Positions 1-9,742 of a DNA stretch of 64,000 nt are shown one piece after another. Positions within the stretch are counted from its first letter, which is position 1. Each line of letters begins with the position of its first letter. The notes under the pieces were generated by a model that was not told where the DNA came from, ran no database searches, and saw only the letters and a program-made list of their open reading frames with translations. Position numbers and translations under genes: made by a program. Source of the stretch: Gracilaria domingensis (lineage: Eukaryota; Rhodophyta; Florideophyceae; Gracilariales; Gracilariaceae); assembly GCA_022539475.1 (NCBI GenBank), contig VCMS01000122.1:62001-126000 (forward strand). Reading direction: 5' to 3'.

Positions 1-428
1 CTGCCTTGATGGATGTTTCCGATACTACAGATGCGTTCCGCATGCCATTCATTTATGCAGTATGCCAGTTGTCAAAGCGAATTCAAGGGTACTCAGGAGG
101 CTTTGGCCGTTTGCCCCGAACGTTATCATGTTTCCTATATTTATATTACTTTTGGGGACCAAATCGTATGGTCCAGATAGGGCTAAGGACTGCAGACGAG
201 GTTTCCGTTTGGAAACGCACACGGGGCAAAGTGGTATTACGAGTCGTCTAGTCACGAGTCGTGACTCACGACTACGACGCTGTGGCGGGCCGTCGGCGGT
301 TTAAAGCATTGATCTGTATCAAGTAAAGCAATTGTGCTCACTTCCTTTGAACCGAGTTCAAAGATCATAGGTTGCTTTTTGGATTATAAGAGAGCAACCC
401 TTGTCTACTAAACGCCTTTCGAAGCACA
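1..428. other. Left-edge intergenic region with 17-bp palindrome
   Basis: No ORF here has convincing coding character. The stretch must hold the NIP7 promoter and 5' leader. A near-perfect 17-bp palindrome, AGTCACGA-g-TCGTGACT, lies at 250-266, about 160 bp before the NIP7 start codon, and further GTCGT/ACGAC repeats surround it. It could be a dimeric transcription-factor site; this is inference. Confidence 0.4.
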
Positions 429-983
429 ATGCGTCCGCTTACCGAAGAAGAAACAGTGCAAGTGTTTGAGAAGCTTGCAAAGTTCATTGGGCCAAATATC
501 AAGCAACTAATCGATTCTCCTGACGAAACACATTGCTTTAGACTACAGAACGACCGAGTTTATTACGTCTCTGAAAAGGTTATGAGATTAGCAACAAACG
601 TCGCACGCGACAATCTTGCTTCTCTTGGAGTTTGCATTGGGAAATTTACTCATCATAAGAACTTCCACGTACATATAAGCTGCCTTGAATACTTAGGAAA
701 ATATGCGAGACACAAAGTATGGATCAAACCATCTTCAGAAATGTCTTTTCTGTATGGGAATCACGTCCTCAAAGCTGGGTTAGGACGAATCACGGAAAAC
801 ACCGAAAATGGTGCCGGTGTAGTAGTGTACAGCATGTCGGACACGCCAATCGGTTTCGGGTTGGCAGCGAGAAGCACAATGGACTGTCGCAAAGCTGCGC
901 CGACAGACATAGTCGTTTTGAATCAAGCCGATCTGGGTATGTACCTCCGTTCTGAAGAGAAAACTCCGGCATCTGCTCTATAA
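429..983 (+). CDS. NIP7: 60S ribosome subunit biogenesis protein NIP7
   Basis: A 184-residue protein, close to the roughly 180 residues usual for NIP7. It opens with the family N-terminus ([21 protein letters not shown]) and contains the conserved segments YYVSEKVM and [12 protein letters not shown]. Family knowledge: NIP7 has an N-terminal alpha/beta domain and a C-terminal PUA RNA-binding domain (here roughly residues 95-170, including [17 protein letters not shown]), and it acts in nucleolar/nuclear pre-60S maturation and 27S pre-rRNA processing. The first in-frame ATG at 429 gives the expected N-terminus. The gene is intronless. It converges on the PRMT3-like gene, whose stop lies about 100 bp downstream. 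Confidence 0.95.
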   Translation: MRPLTEEETVQVFEKLAKFIGPNIKQLIDSPDETHCFRLQNDRVYYVSEKVMRLATNVARDNLASLGVCIGKFTHHKNFHVHISCLEYLGKYARHKVWIKPSSEMSFLYGNHVLKAGLGRITENTENGAGVVVYSMSDTPIGFGLAARSTMDCRKAAPTDIVVLNQADLGMYLRSEEKTPASAL

Positions 984-1084
984 CACTCATGGAAATATAG
1001 GTAGAACACCTAATTTCTGTGCTATCATCAATGGACAACGTCGATGGACACTGCTTAGCTTCGTAGTTCCATATATGTCGGTCA

Positions 1085-1819
1085 CTACGGTATAACTCGC
1101 TCTTCTCGTAGAGACGCCTCCACAGCATCCCTGACTGCTGAAGCCTCGCGACGAGAATCGTCATCCAAGTCATCTCCTGTTTCCAATGCAGTAAGCAATA
1201 AGTCTCCTTCTACAACGGGTATCAAGAGGGAATCGTTGTCCAATATTTCCTCATTTCGCTCAGAGAGCGCCGCACGAGCGCGATGTATGATATCTTCAGT
1301 AGGAAGATTTTCGCTCTTGAGCTTTCTGATGTGGTTCACTAGTCGTATGCGTTCAATAAGATTAAGACCAGCATCATTCATTTCAGAAACAATGTCAAAT
1401 CCATAAGTTTCTTTCGTTTTCATGAGACAAACTTCTGGGCTGCGGTACAATGAATTGTCCAGTAAACCATAGCACACTTCTTCTTCTTCCTCGTGGCCCT
1501 CGTTCGACGGATTTTCAGAAGATCCCGCGAATGGTATTTCATGTTCCTCAACATTTTGATCATCATCCATGTCATCTATGTCGCATTCCATATCTGTGAA
1601 TCGTTGGTCGCCTCCGGGAAACGCAAGGTGAATGCTTTCTGCGGCAGTTCTGGCCTGAACAAGTCTTCTCACCACTTCCGGATCCATGTTCTTCATCATG
1701 GCCACCATTTCTTTTACGGTTCTCGCAGCGTCGTCGGCAGAATGAAGTGATCTGCACTCCTCTGGGCCTTCCAACGATATCTTTTCCTCGGATTGCTTTT
1801 CAGGGGCAGGGGATACCAT
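1085..1819 (-). CDS. Orphan PRMT3 N-terminal-domain-like acidic protein
   Basis: A 244-residue protein with an acidic middle (runs of D and E near residues 80-115). Its C-terminal half resembles the region after the zinc finger in protein arginine methyltransferase 3: a GFDI...GLNLIERIRLVNHIRKLK segment (compare the PRMT3 pattern F-D/N-I...GLxFYxxIKLINxIR), then LLIPVVEGDLLL (compare LKPVLxDDLLL). The C2H2 finger that precedes this in PRMT3 is degenerate: one Cys remains at the first ligand, but the second Cys and the histidines are not in register. No methyltransferase domain follows, because the ORF stops about 100 bp from convergent NIP7. It may be a scaffold-like relic that still binds a ribosomal partner (PRMT3 targets uS5/RPS2); that function is inference. 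The start at 1819 is an ATG. Confidence 0.55.
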   Translation of the reverse strand: MVSPAPEKQSEEKISLEGPEECRSLHSADDAARTVKEMVAMMKNMDPEVVRRLVQARTAAESIHLAFPGGDQRFTDMECDIDDMDDDQNVEEHEIPFAGSSENPSNEGHEEEEEVCYGLLDNSLYRSPEVCLMKTKETYGFDIVSEMNDAGLNLIERIRLVNHIRKLKSENLPTEDIIHRARAALSERNEEILDNDSLLIPVVEGDLLLTALETGDDLDDDSRREASAVRDAVEASLREERVIP

Positions 1820-2515
1820 TTGAGCTCAGACCAATGACCGTTTTTAGTTGGCACAACTGGAAAACGAAAGCTTTCTCTGCTCCGAAACCACTCAACTTGA
1901 GTGGAGCTTTTTCAGGAACGGTCAAAATCAAGTACGGGTACAACTTTATGTTACCCAATTAGAAATCCGAAATATGAGACAAACGTTTGATGTGTACCAC
2001 AAATGCCGTGCGTTGCTCAAGATGTGAGCAGCTCAACTACAGAGAGCTTTCTGGCGGAAGTTTTGGGTTCTGGCTGCTTCTACCGACGATACATGGATAT
2101 CCTGAAGGTGACATATGCCTCGACTCTGCAGCGCAGCGGTATGAGAAGATATACAAGGGTACACTTGTCCACTGAGTAATTGGATATCAAATCCCTTCTG
2201 TGCTTCTTGACAAATCTATCGGAACTCAAAATGGTGGTGAAGTTATTGTCTTATCAGTCCTGGTAAAGAGCACAACGGTATCCGACTCTACTTCTCCACC
2301 TCCAGTTTGACACGAAGTCGCCATTCATTGATAGATACTCCTGCTGTGAAGATTCAAGGGCAAACGCTCTGTGCTACGCCAACGGAGATTGACCATTGCG
2401 TTTTTTTGTCGATGTAAGGATCCCTTGGCGATTTCACATCAAGAGCAGCAACCGGAGCTAGGTTCATTTGTATTCTTTGCTTGGAACTTCTGAAAATTGT
2501 CTAGATCTATTGAAG
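1820..2515. other. Divergent intergenic region
   Basis: About 700 bp between the diverging PRMT3-like gene and NAA20. Short ORFs here lack ATG starts or recognisable domains. I see no repeat or RNA gene; it presumably carries both promoters. Confidence 0.4.
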
Positions 2516-3043
2516 ATGTCGTCCACGCGGCGATTTCGACCATGTGATCTTTTTCAGATAAACCCAGTCAATCTTGATAAGCTCACGGAGACGTACAACC
2601 TGCATTTCTACTTTCAGTACATGCTAAGGTGGCCCGAATTTCAGCAGACGGTAACCTCACCGGACGGAACAATGATGGCATATGTCATTGGCAAAGCGGA
2701 AGGACGCGCTCGTGAATGGCATGGACATGTATCTGCTGTAACTGTTGCTCCCGAGTATCGTAGGTTGGGGTTGGCATCCAAGTTAATGAACTTTACTGAG
2801 AGTTTGTCGGATGAGACGTATAACTGCTACTTTGTCGATTTATTCGTACGGAAGTCGAACTCCCTCGCCATCTCGATGTACAAGAAGATGGGCTATGTCG
2901 TATATCGAACAATTCTGAATTACTATGGAGGAGACGAAGATGCATATGATATGCGAAAAGCGCTTAGTCGTGACAAAGATCTTTCGTCCGTAATACCCTT
3001 GAAGAAAGCCGTTAGAGCAGAAGACGTTCCTCTCACCATGTAA
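2516..3043 (+). CDS. NAA20: N-terminal acetyltransferase B catalytic subunit NAA20
   Basis: A 175-residue GNAT acetyltransferase close to the family length. The ATG at 2516 gives MSSTRRFRPCDLFQINPVNL, the characteristic NAA20 N-terminus (xRxFxxxDLFxFNxVNLD...LTETYNxxFYxxYLxxWP); an upstream TTG extension is unlikely. The acetyl-CoA-binding motif VAPEYRRLGLASKLM (R/Q-x-x-G-x-A) is intact. The C-terminal GYVVYRTILNYYGGDEDAYDMRKAL is the usual NatB motif that precedes the tail. Family knowledge: with NAA25 it acetylates nascent proteins starting Met-Asp, Met-Glu, Met-Asn or Met-Gln on ribosomes. The gene is intronless. Its stop is about 160 bp from the stop of convergent RPT6. Confidence 0.95.
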   Translation: MSSTRRFRPCDLFQINPVNLDKLTETYNLHFYFQYMLRWPEFQQTVTSPDGTMMAYVIGKAEGRAREWHGHVSAVTVAPEYRRLGLASKLMNFTESLSDETYNCYFVDLFVRKSNSLAISMYKKMGYVVYRTILNYYGGDEDAYDMRKALSRDKDLSSVIPLKKAVRAEDVPLTM

Positions 3044-3204
3044 CTTGGTGTTGTGATTGCAAAATGCCATACCGCTTTCGGCGTATACAACTGAGAACAT
3101 CCCTGCAAGATGGTCCGTGCATTAGTTTGGACCAACGATTGTGCTTTAAAAAAGAATTAGGATCTTGCCGTGCCATAGTGATACACTTCACGTACTTCAC
3201 CGGC

Positions 3205-4440
3205 TTACTTCCACAGCCTTCGCAAAGACTCACTAGTGTCACGATCTTTTCGCATTACCTTGGCTACTGCAAGTTCAAAGTCTTCCTGCTGCACGTATAG
3301 ACGACGTTCTCGAAGGGCAAACATGCCAGCTTCAGTGCAAACTGCTTTCGTCTCTGCTCCTGACGCACCCGGCATCTTCTTCGCAATTTTCCCGAGATCG
3401 ATACCACGCATGAGATTCATTTTCCGGGAGTGGATCTTCAGAATTTGCTTCCGTGCCTCCTCGTTGGGGGCGGGGAATTCTATCTTCCTGTCAATTCTTC
3501 CAGGCCTTAGAAGCGCAGAATCAAGAATGTCAAGCCTGTTGGTGGCCATTAGAACCTTAATATTCTTGGTCGCTTCGAAACCATCTAACTGATTGAGCAA
3601 CTCAAGCATAGTTCTCTGGACCTCGGAATCACCACCACCACTGCCACTGCTATTCATTCGAGCAGAACCAATGGAATCAATTTCATCCATAAATATAATG
3701 GATGGAGCATGCTCACGTGCCATTACAAACAGCTCACGAACCATTCGACTACCTTCTCCGATGTATTTCTGCACGAGCTCCGAACCTGAAACACGAATAA
3801 ATGTGCATTTCGTATGATGCGCAACAGCCCGAGCCAAGAGTGTCTTTCCTGTTCCAGGGGGGCCATACAAGAGCACGCCCTTAGGTTGAGCGATTCCAAG
3901 AGCATCAAAAAGCTCCGGGTGCAGGACTGGAAGTTCGATAACTTCGCGAATTGCTTTGAGCTGTTCATCTAGACCACCAATCATTTCGTATGTGGAATCA
4001 GGAACATTTTCTACCCTCATCAGCGAAACCAACGGATCGACTTTGCTGGGTAGAACCTTGTAAAGAGTATATGAATCGTTTCGGAGGGCAACGCGAGCTG
4101 TTGATGAAAGTTTTGTTATATCAATGGAACTATCGACATCAACGATATACTTGCCTTCAGGATGAACTTTAACAAGCACCTTCTTCCTTCCCATTATCTT
4201 AACGACTTCACCGACGTATCCACCTGGCTCTTGCAATAATTGCAATTCTTCGCGTAGATCGCGAACTCTTGAATTAAGTTCATTGCGCTGCGCCTGTAGA
4301 CGACGAAGGTTTTCTTGCTTTTCACGAATTCTGCTTTCCAGTTGATCCATCTTGGTTTGATAGTAGGATTTCAAACCAATGCTCAATCCGGATGCCATGG
4401 TGGTAGGCACACCCGTCTTCATGGCATCGGCAGTTGCCAT
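3205..4440 (-). CDS. RPT6: 26S proteasome regulatory ATPase RPT6 (PSMC5)
   Basis: A 411-residue AAA ATPase. The ATG at 4440 was chosen because the upstream extension lacks the family sequence. Visible in order: coiled coil (about 28-72), OB domain (about 75-140), Walker A GPPGTGKT (193-200), Walker B IIFMDEID (248-255), arginine-finger region [25 protein letters not shown], and the C-terminal LRRLWK characteristic of RPT6. Family knowledge: it forms part of the hetero-hexameric ring of the 19S base that unfolds substrates and opens the 20S gate. It is divergent from CASP with a shared 615-bp upstream region. Confidence 0.97.
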   Translation of the reverse strand: MATADAMKTGVPTTMASGLSIGLKSYYQTKMDQLESRIREKQENLRRLQAQRNELNSRVRDLREELQLLQEPGGYVGEVVKIMGRKKVLVKVHPEGKYIVDVDSSIDITKLSSTARVALRNDSYTLYKVLPSKVDPLVSLMRVENVPDSTYEMIGGLDEQLKAIREVIELPVLHPELFDALGIAQPKGVLLYGPPGTGKTLLARAVAHHTKCTFIRVSGSELVQKYIGEGSRMVRELFVMAREHAPSIIFMDEIDSIGSARMNSSGSGGGDSEVQRTMLELLNQLDGFEATKNIKVLMATNRLDILDSALLRPGRIDRKIEFPAPNEEARKQILKIHSRKMNLMRGIDLGKIAKKMPGASGAETKAVCTEAGMFALRERRLYVQQEDFELAVAKVMRKDRDTSESLRRLWK

Positions 4441-5055
4441 TATGCGAATTGTGTGCGCGAAGATGATAAACGGGAACCTCGATGCGGATGAAGGGAAAGG
4501 GTACGTTGACTTCAGCAATAGTTCTGGCCGTGGTGGAGTGTGGACTCCACACTGTGGAGGCAATGCTCTTTCGCGGTCCAAAATATTTTGGAATTTTGCA
4601 AACAGCAAAACTAAATTTGGAGAAAACGCTGGTCAGAAACTGTTGCTCATGCTTACAGTCGATCTATGGAGGTGAAGTGGCAGACTGGAAAAGGTCGCAG
4701 CACAATCCTCGGTTCTCCAACAAATGTTCTCGCAACCGGTCCTCTTGTCCTGATGATACGGTACCAACTTGGTACTACTGTACAAAGGTACCCATGGCCC
4801 ATAGGTATCATAGGGCCAATACCTGCCACCGGCCCATTCTGTCGGGTACAGACGGAATGCCACTCGCAGTAAGCAAATCCCAGTCGTCGAAGGCTCTCCT
4901 GAAGCAGTGCGAAGCAGAGGAAAGCGCTTGTTATCCACCAGGCCTTTGGGAACCACGTGAAAACGTTCTACCTACAAGGGTAGCAGCGATACAATTGCTA
5001 CCTGCTTCCGCGAACTGCTCTGACTTCCTCGCCAACTTTCCAGTTCCCGATAATC
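4441..5055. promoter_or_regulatory. Shared divergent promoter of RPT6 and CASP
   Basis: 615 bp separate the two start codons. The region contains a 17-bp palindrome AGTGTGGA-c-TCCACACT at 4537-4553, about 100 bp upstream of RPT6, and a cluster of GGTACC/GTAC motifs in both orientations at about 4759-4795. ORFs across it have no recognisable domain. A regulatory role is inferred only from position and symmetry. Confidence 0.4.
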
Positions 5056-7170
5056 ATGAGTGTCGCTGACAATCCCCCAACTGTCAGTGACCCCTCTCCA
5101 GTGGAAACGCGACAGCAATCGCCTCTGGAGATATGGCGTTCGTTTGATCTTAATGGTCGCCGAGCTGAACTAGACAAACATGGACTGGAAATTGCCGACC
5201 GAATGGAACAGTCTCATGCCTCCCGAAAGCAACTCACCGCCGCAACCCGAGGATTGAGAGCATCTATGGCGGATGGTAGTGCTGTTCCAAAGAAGGACTA
5301 CATTTCTTTACTCAAGTCCTATCAAACAGAAGTAGATTCGCTCACCAATCGCGCTAAGCTCGCTGAGACCGTCTTTCTTTCACTTTACAAGGACCTCTAC
5401 GAGGTTCCAGATCCAGTGGAAGAACTGAGCCGTGCAACAGCCGGGTTTCTCAGAGTTCAAGAGCTTGAGAGAGTCAATGAAGATCTGAAAAAAGAACGAA
5501 GCAATCTGGTAGAACGTAACAATGCAGCCAAATACACGAAGAAAATTTCGGACATGGAGTCTGAGATGGCTGCGTTAAAGAACAAGTTGAGGGAAGAGGC
5601 CGCGGCAAGAATAGAGGAGAAGCAAGCTGAATGGATGGCTGAACAGCAAAAAACTATGGAGGCGTACGAGTTACGAGAACAAGAACTTCTTCACCAGCTG
5701 CGCCTTGCGAATGACAATACTCGTCGATTACAGACCACATCAGATGAGCTCAGACGCAAGTTGAACAATACCAGTTCCCAACTTGAAACGATGAAGAGCA
5801 GCCGCGCCAATGTCAGCGAGATGGCCGTCGAAGATCTGGAACGTGCTCACGCCGAAGTGAAGATACTCCGAAGTCGCAATATGGAGCTGGAGAACATTGT
5901 GGCTGACCGCGAAAATGGAAACGTAGATTCTGATGGAACTCCCATCGCGCGCTCTGCCTTATCTGCCGAACTGGCGGCAAGAGAAGTCGAAGTTTCTCAG
6001 TTACGTGACCAAGTGGCCACATTAGAGGAGTTACTTGGTGGAAAAGACCATGAGAAGAGCAAAGAGTTTGCTAAGCTCACGGACTCTATTCAAGGTAAAG
6101 ATCAGAAGATTGCAGAGATGAGAGATGAACTTGCAAAGTTCCCATCGTTCGAAGAATATCAAAACATGGTTCGACAGTTTGAAACTTTGCAATCGTTTCA
6201 GCTAATGGAAGCAGAGAGCTCAAGAGACGTCGCACGGGCCGGAGATGGTTCCAGCGAAAACTATGCCTCTGGTGTTGCCGACTCTCTCGAAAGAAAGTTG
6301 TTAGAAAAGGCCAAGACGCTCGAAGGAAAGCTTACACGGATGAGAGTTGAGATGAATGAGAAAGACAGTGAAATCAATGACCTGCGAGCCGTTGTTCGTT
6401 CCAACGAGGACCAGATTGAGGATCAAAAATCTCTTATATCGAAATTGGAAGGCAGCATTAGTGCTATGACGAGTGATAATGTGGCTTCTGTGGTGAGTCG
6501 ACGAAAGGGTAGTGCAATACTTGATCGTGAAATTCCTGAGTTTGTGAATCCAGGAAACGACGGCGAAGAAGGTGGGGATAGCGCTTGGGAATGGGGTGAG
6601 AGACAGCAAGCAGAAAGTCTTCGTTCAATCATTCGAGAAGAGCCGTCCATGTTGGATATAGTTGCAGGTCAACGTGACCGATTCAGAGCAAGAACAATGG
6701 AACTCGAAGAGGACAACAGAAAGTTAATGGAACGCATTGAGAAGCTCACAAGTGATATGGATTCTTTGAAGAATGACAACGTTCGTTTGTATGAGAAGAT
6801 TCGCTACTTGCAATCATATCAGCAATCTGGGGGGAACGGTGCAGGTGCTCCTTCCGCAGATGGCCATCAAACTATTAATGTTGGTGAGGAAGATGACAGT
6901 CGAAGTTTCCTCGGGAAGTATCGCTCTATGTACGAAGACATGGTTAATCCGTACACAATTTTCAACAGGCGAGAAAGACACAAACGGATGAGCGAAATGT
7001 CTGCTCCTGAGCGCCTGACTCTGCGCGCAAGTCAAAGAGCTTTGAGTACGAAAACGTCAAGGCTCATTGTGTTCTTTTATATAATAACTTTGCACGTATT
7101 AGTAGCGTTAGTTCTCAGCTTCTCACCGACAAGTTGCGACCAGGATGTCACAACGAAGGCTCAACATTAG
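5056..7170 (+). CDS. CASP: CASP/COY1 family Golgi coiled-coil membrane protein
   Basis: A 704-residue protein with three hallmarks of CASP (the alternative product of the CUX1 locus in animals). These are an N-terminal block beginning SPLEIWRSFDLNGRRAELD, a very long Q/E/L/K-rich coiled coil (about 130-640), and a C-terminal CASP block with LGKYRSMYEDMVNPYTIFNR followed by a single tail-anchor transmembrane helix (about 678-698, IVFFYIITLHVLVALVL). Family knowledge: a type II Golgi tethering protein in intra-Golgi retrograde traffic. The ATG at 5056 gives the conserved N-terminus. It is an uninterrupted ORF, unlike the many-exon genes of plants and animals. Confidence 0.93.
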   Translation: MSVADNPPTVSDPSPVETRQQSPLEIWRSFDLNGRRAELDKHGLEIADRMEQSHASRKQLTAATRGLRASMADGSAVPKKDYISLLKSYQTEVDSLTNRAKLAETVFLSLYKDLYEVPDPVEELSRATAGFLRVQELERVNEDLKKERSNLVERNNAAKYTKKISDMESEMAALKNKLREEAAARIEEKQAEWMAEQQKTMEAYELREQELLHQLRLANDNTRRLQTTSDELRRKLNNTSSQLETMKSSRANVSEMAVEDLERAHAEVKILRSRNMELENIVADRENGNVDSDGTPIARSALSAELAAREVEVSQLRDQVATLEELLGGKDHEKSKEFAKLTDSIQGKDQKIAEMRDELAKFPSFEEYQNMVRQFETLQSFQLMEAESSRDVARAGDGSSENYASGVADSLERKLLEKAKTLEGKLTRMRVEMNEKDSEINDLRAVVRSNEDQIEDQKSLISKLEGSISAMTSDNVASVVSRRKGSAILDREIPEFVNPGNDGEEGGDSAWEWGERQQAESLRSIIREEPSMLDIVAGQRDRFRARTMELEEDNRKLMERIEKLTSDMDSLKNDNVRLYEKIRYLQSYQQSGGNGAGAPSADGHQTINVGEEDDSRSFLGKYRSMYEDMVNPYTIFNRRERHKRMSEMSAPERLTLRASQRALSTKTSRLIVFFYIITLHVLVALVLSFSPTSCDQDVTTKAQH

Positions 7171-7495
7171 ATAGATCGAACTCAGATGTGAATTACCTAA
7201 CTAAGTCTGTTATCATTTGTCTTGCTCGCGAAACAGCTTCCGAGAATTGTGTTGAAGATACTACTAGCGCCGTATGTATATAGGAAACGAGAACGAAAAA
7301 TATATAACACATGAGATAATTCGTCGCTTCTCATGGTGCAACAGGAAAAACATGTTAACCTTTTAGAACGGAACAAAGAAAGTCTCAAGTTTCAGGGCAA
7401 TGCAATCGTCAACAAGAACACAATTCTTCCTCACATCTGACAAAAAAAAGCAATGCTTCAGCTAAGTAGAAATTCATCAGAAAACCTTTCTCTCA
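7171..7495. other. Convergent intergenic spacer
   Basis: 325 bp between the ends of the CASP and ATP sulfurylase genes; A/T-rich 3' flanks for both. No further feature seen. Confidence 0.5.
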
Positions 7496-8860
7496 CTATT
7501 GTTTCTTAGTAGCATAATAATCAACCAAAACTTTCCATGCCGTGGGAGCCATGAAACCATCGGGTGGGGTTTCACCAGAGGAAGCAAACTTGCGCATCTT
7601 AGTGCCGGAAATAAATACGAAGTCATCAGCTCTGGACGGGTCAAAGAACGACATTCTTCCAATGGTCTTGTCATACGCTGCAACGCGGAAGGGTAGGATT
7701 TCCAGCTTCTCCAGTCCTGGAGCCATGCCGAGGACACTCTTCCCATGCCATGCATCAAACATATCTCTCTCCCCATTCGGGTGCTTCATGCCAGCGGGGT
7801 CACGGCCGACGATGTAGTATTGGCAGCCGGCGTTCATTCTAGCCTTGGCGTGCCATTGAACTTCCGTTGGACCAGCGTAAAGCATAGGGCTTGGGAAAAT
7901 TCCTAAGAGGGTGGAATTCGGATCTAAGACCCCTTCTGCCAGCACACGCTTGTTCTGTTGGATACGGACTTCTAGAGGAATGTCATCACCTTTCACCTTG
8001 CCTCCAATTTGATGGACCAGCAACACGGGGTTCTTATAGCCTCGAGCAATGAGCTCCTCCCTGCAAGATGTCATGAGAAGAGCGTGACCATTATGAATAG
8101 GATTGCGTAGTTGGAAGACAAACACGGCATCAGCGTCTCTCTTCTTGTACTCCTCCCTCAGCTGACGGGGTGTGAGTCGGTAGTCGTCAAGGCCATCGTT
8201 GTACTTGATATCCTTGAGAACCTCGAGATCGCCACCGACAAGATAGTCTCCACTTTCATAAATGAAGCTGGTGTATGGGTGACGTTCATCGGTGATACCA
8301 AACGTACGTGCACAACGCTCCTCCTTGTTGTGATCATAGATTTCGAAGTTCCTCATAATAGCCACTATTTCACCCTCTGGGGACTTTATGGCAAAGGCGG
8401 GTTGGTTCTCCAACTGCGCTTTCTGTTTATCATCAAGAGCAAGCACAATTGGAATACTCATGTTACTCAAAGAGCCATCCGGCATTCGGAGCGCATTAAA
8501 ATGCTGACTCTGCAAATACTCGCTTTGGCGCATGAAGCCTTTGAGAGGACTGGCCCATCCTTCAGCAAGAACGTGAATCCACTGCATGTCGACATCTGTG
8601 ACGGTTATTGACGGTAAAGACTGGGCTTCAGCCAGTTTGCTTGGGCGCTGCGCCTCCGGCACGAGAAGTTCAACGAGATCATCAGCTACGGCAGTCGGCG
8701 GAGCAACTGTGGCCAGAACCGGAGACTTGTTTCGAAGACCCCGAACACGATGAGAGACTGTGGGCCTCGGCACAAAAGATGAGCTCGACGAAGAGGAAAC
8801 AACAGTCGAAGAGACTGACGGCCGGACGAACGGTGACGAGAACGAGAAGGCAAGAGTCAT
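7496..8860 (-). CDS. Plastid-type ATP sulfurylase (sulfate adenylyltransferase)
   Basis: A 454-residue protein starting at the ATG at 8860; the longer upstream frame lacks an ATG. Residues 1-55 are Ser/Val/Pro-rich, with few acidic residues and an SHRVRGLRNKSP segment, as expected of a plastid transit peptide. The body holds the PUA-like N-terminal domain (about 65-235) and the catalytic domain with QLRNPIHNGH (250-259, the nucleotidyltransferase HxGH-type motif), VGRDPAG (351-357) and the late ISGTKMR motif (418-424). There is no fused APS kinase domain, so it is the stand-alone plant/algal form. It makes adenosine 5'-phosphosulfate from ATP and sulfate for cysteine synthesis. In red algae it could also feed PAPS for sulfated galactans; that link is inference. 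Confidence 0.95.
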   Translation of the reverse strand: MTLAFSFSSPFVRPSVSSTVVSSSSSSSFVPRPTVSHRVRGLRNKSPVLATVAPPTAVADDLVELLVPEAQRPSKLAEAQSLPSITVTDVDMQWIHVLAEGWASPLKGFMRQSEYLQSQHFNALRMPDGSLSNMSIPIVLALDDKQKAQLENQPAFAIKSPEGEIVAIMRNFEIYDHNKEERCARTFGITDERHPYTSFIYESGDYLVGGDLEVLKDIKYNDGLDDYRLTPRQLREEYKKRDADAVFVFQLRNPIHNGHALLMTSCREELIARGYKNPVLLVHQIGGKVKGDDIPLEVRIQQNKRVLAEGVLDPNSTLLGIFPSPMLYAGPTEVQWHAKARMNAGCQYYIVGRDPAGMKHPNGERDMFDAWHGKSVLGMAPGLEKLEILPFRVAAYDKTIGRMSFFDPSRADDFVFISGTKMRKFASSGETPPDGFMAPTAWKVLVDYYATKKQ

Positions 8861-9742
8861 TTTCGAGGGCTCGGTGAAAGAAGATTGAGCTTTGAAGAAA
8901 CCGCAGTTGACGCTGTCGAGCTTCACAGCACTTATAAGCAACGAAGAGTTCGACCGTCGCAGCGACAGAGATTTAAGACGCAAGTGTCGACGCTCGAGAG
9001 CGGCGAGGTCGAAACGATATTCGATGGATCAGATGGCATGCATCTTGCGTGTACATATGCATGGCGGGGGAGGCGGTTTGAGTTTGTGTTGTTTGAGGGG
9101 TTGATCCGCGGCCAACGGCATGGCGCCCGACACTTGGCGGCCGTTCCGTGCGTATTGGCGAATGACAATTCTCGACGGCCCAATTGTGTGCGCGGGAGCA
9201 CTTGACATATTGCGCTCATGACCAATGACGCGCTTTCAACCGCCTGTTCCAGATGTTTCGCATGCGACGTGTAGGGTTTGTCCTCGAACCGACGTGTGTT
9301 TGCGGGTGGATCCTTCGCCCCTTGCCGCCATAGTCGCTATGTCGTCAAGCTGTCCTTGGGGTTTACCTTAGGAGGTGAAAGCCCCAACTCCTATCCTCGC
9401 AGCTTTCTACCTTTGCACACTGCTGCGCCTCATTTTCGTCGTTGTGTTCCAAGATTTTGGAGCGACTGCCGTTTGCTGCACTACGAACGGCAAAGCCTTC
9501 CAAATTCGAAACGAGTCCAGCATCGGCGTGTGAGCCAGGTCATCTGGTCTTTGCTGAGAGAAACAAAGAGGACATGTACCCATAGATCTCTTAGCGCTTC
9601 TCATGGGCAGCTCTGCAAATCCAGGAAGACAAGTGAACGAATTCTGCCAGAGAAACCAAAGAGATTGACTGCAGCTCCTGTCGATCGCAAGTGTCTGACC
9701 GTATGCGCTTCCGCGTTCTCGAAAGCCCTGCCATCTGACACG
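8861..9742. other. Divergent upstream region of ATPS and MenH-MenC; possible small first exon
   Basis: The frame of the MenH-MenC gene stays open upstream of its first ATG (9743) back to about 9278, without any ATG. A candidate mini-exon at 9253-9268 begins ATGTTTCGC and is followed by GT (9269). An AG acceptor at 9370-9371 would join it in frame to the long basic, Ser/Arg-rich stretch, giving a plausible plastid transit peptide. This splice model is a proposal from the sequence only. Confidence 0.35.

Noticed and set aside
8861..8983. 41-residue N-terminal extension of ATP sulfurylase
   Set aside because: It lacks an ATG, and the ATG at 8860 already supplies a good transit peptide.
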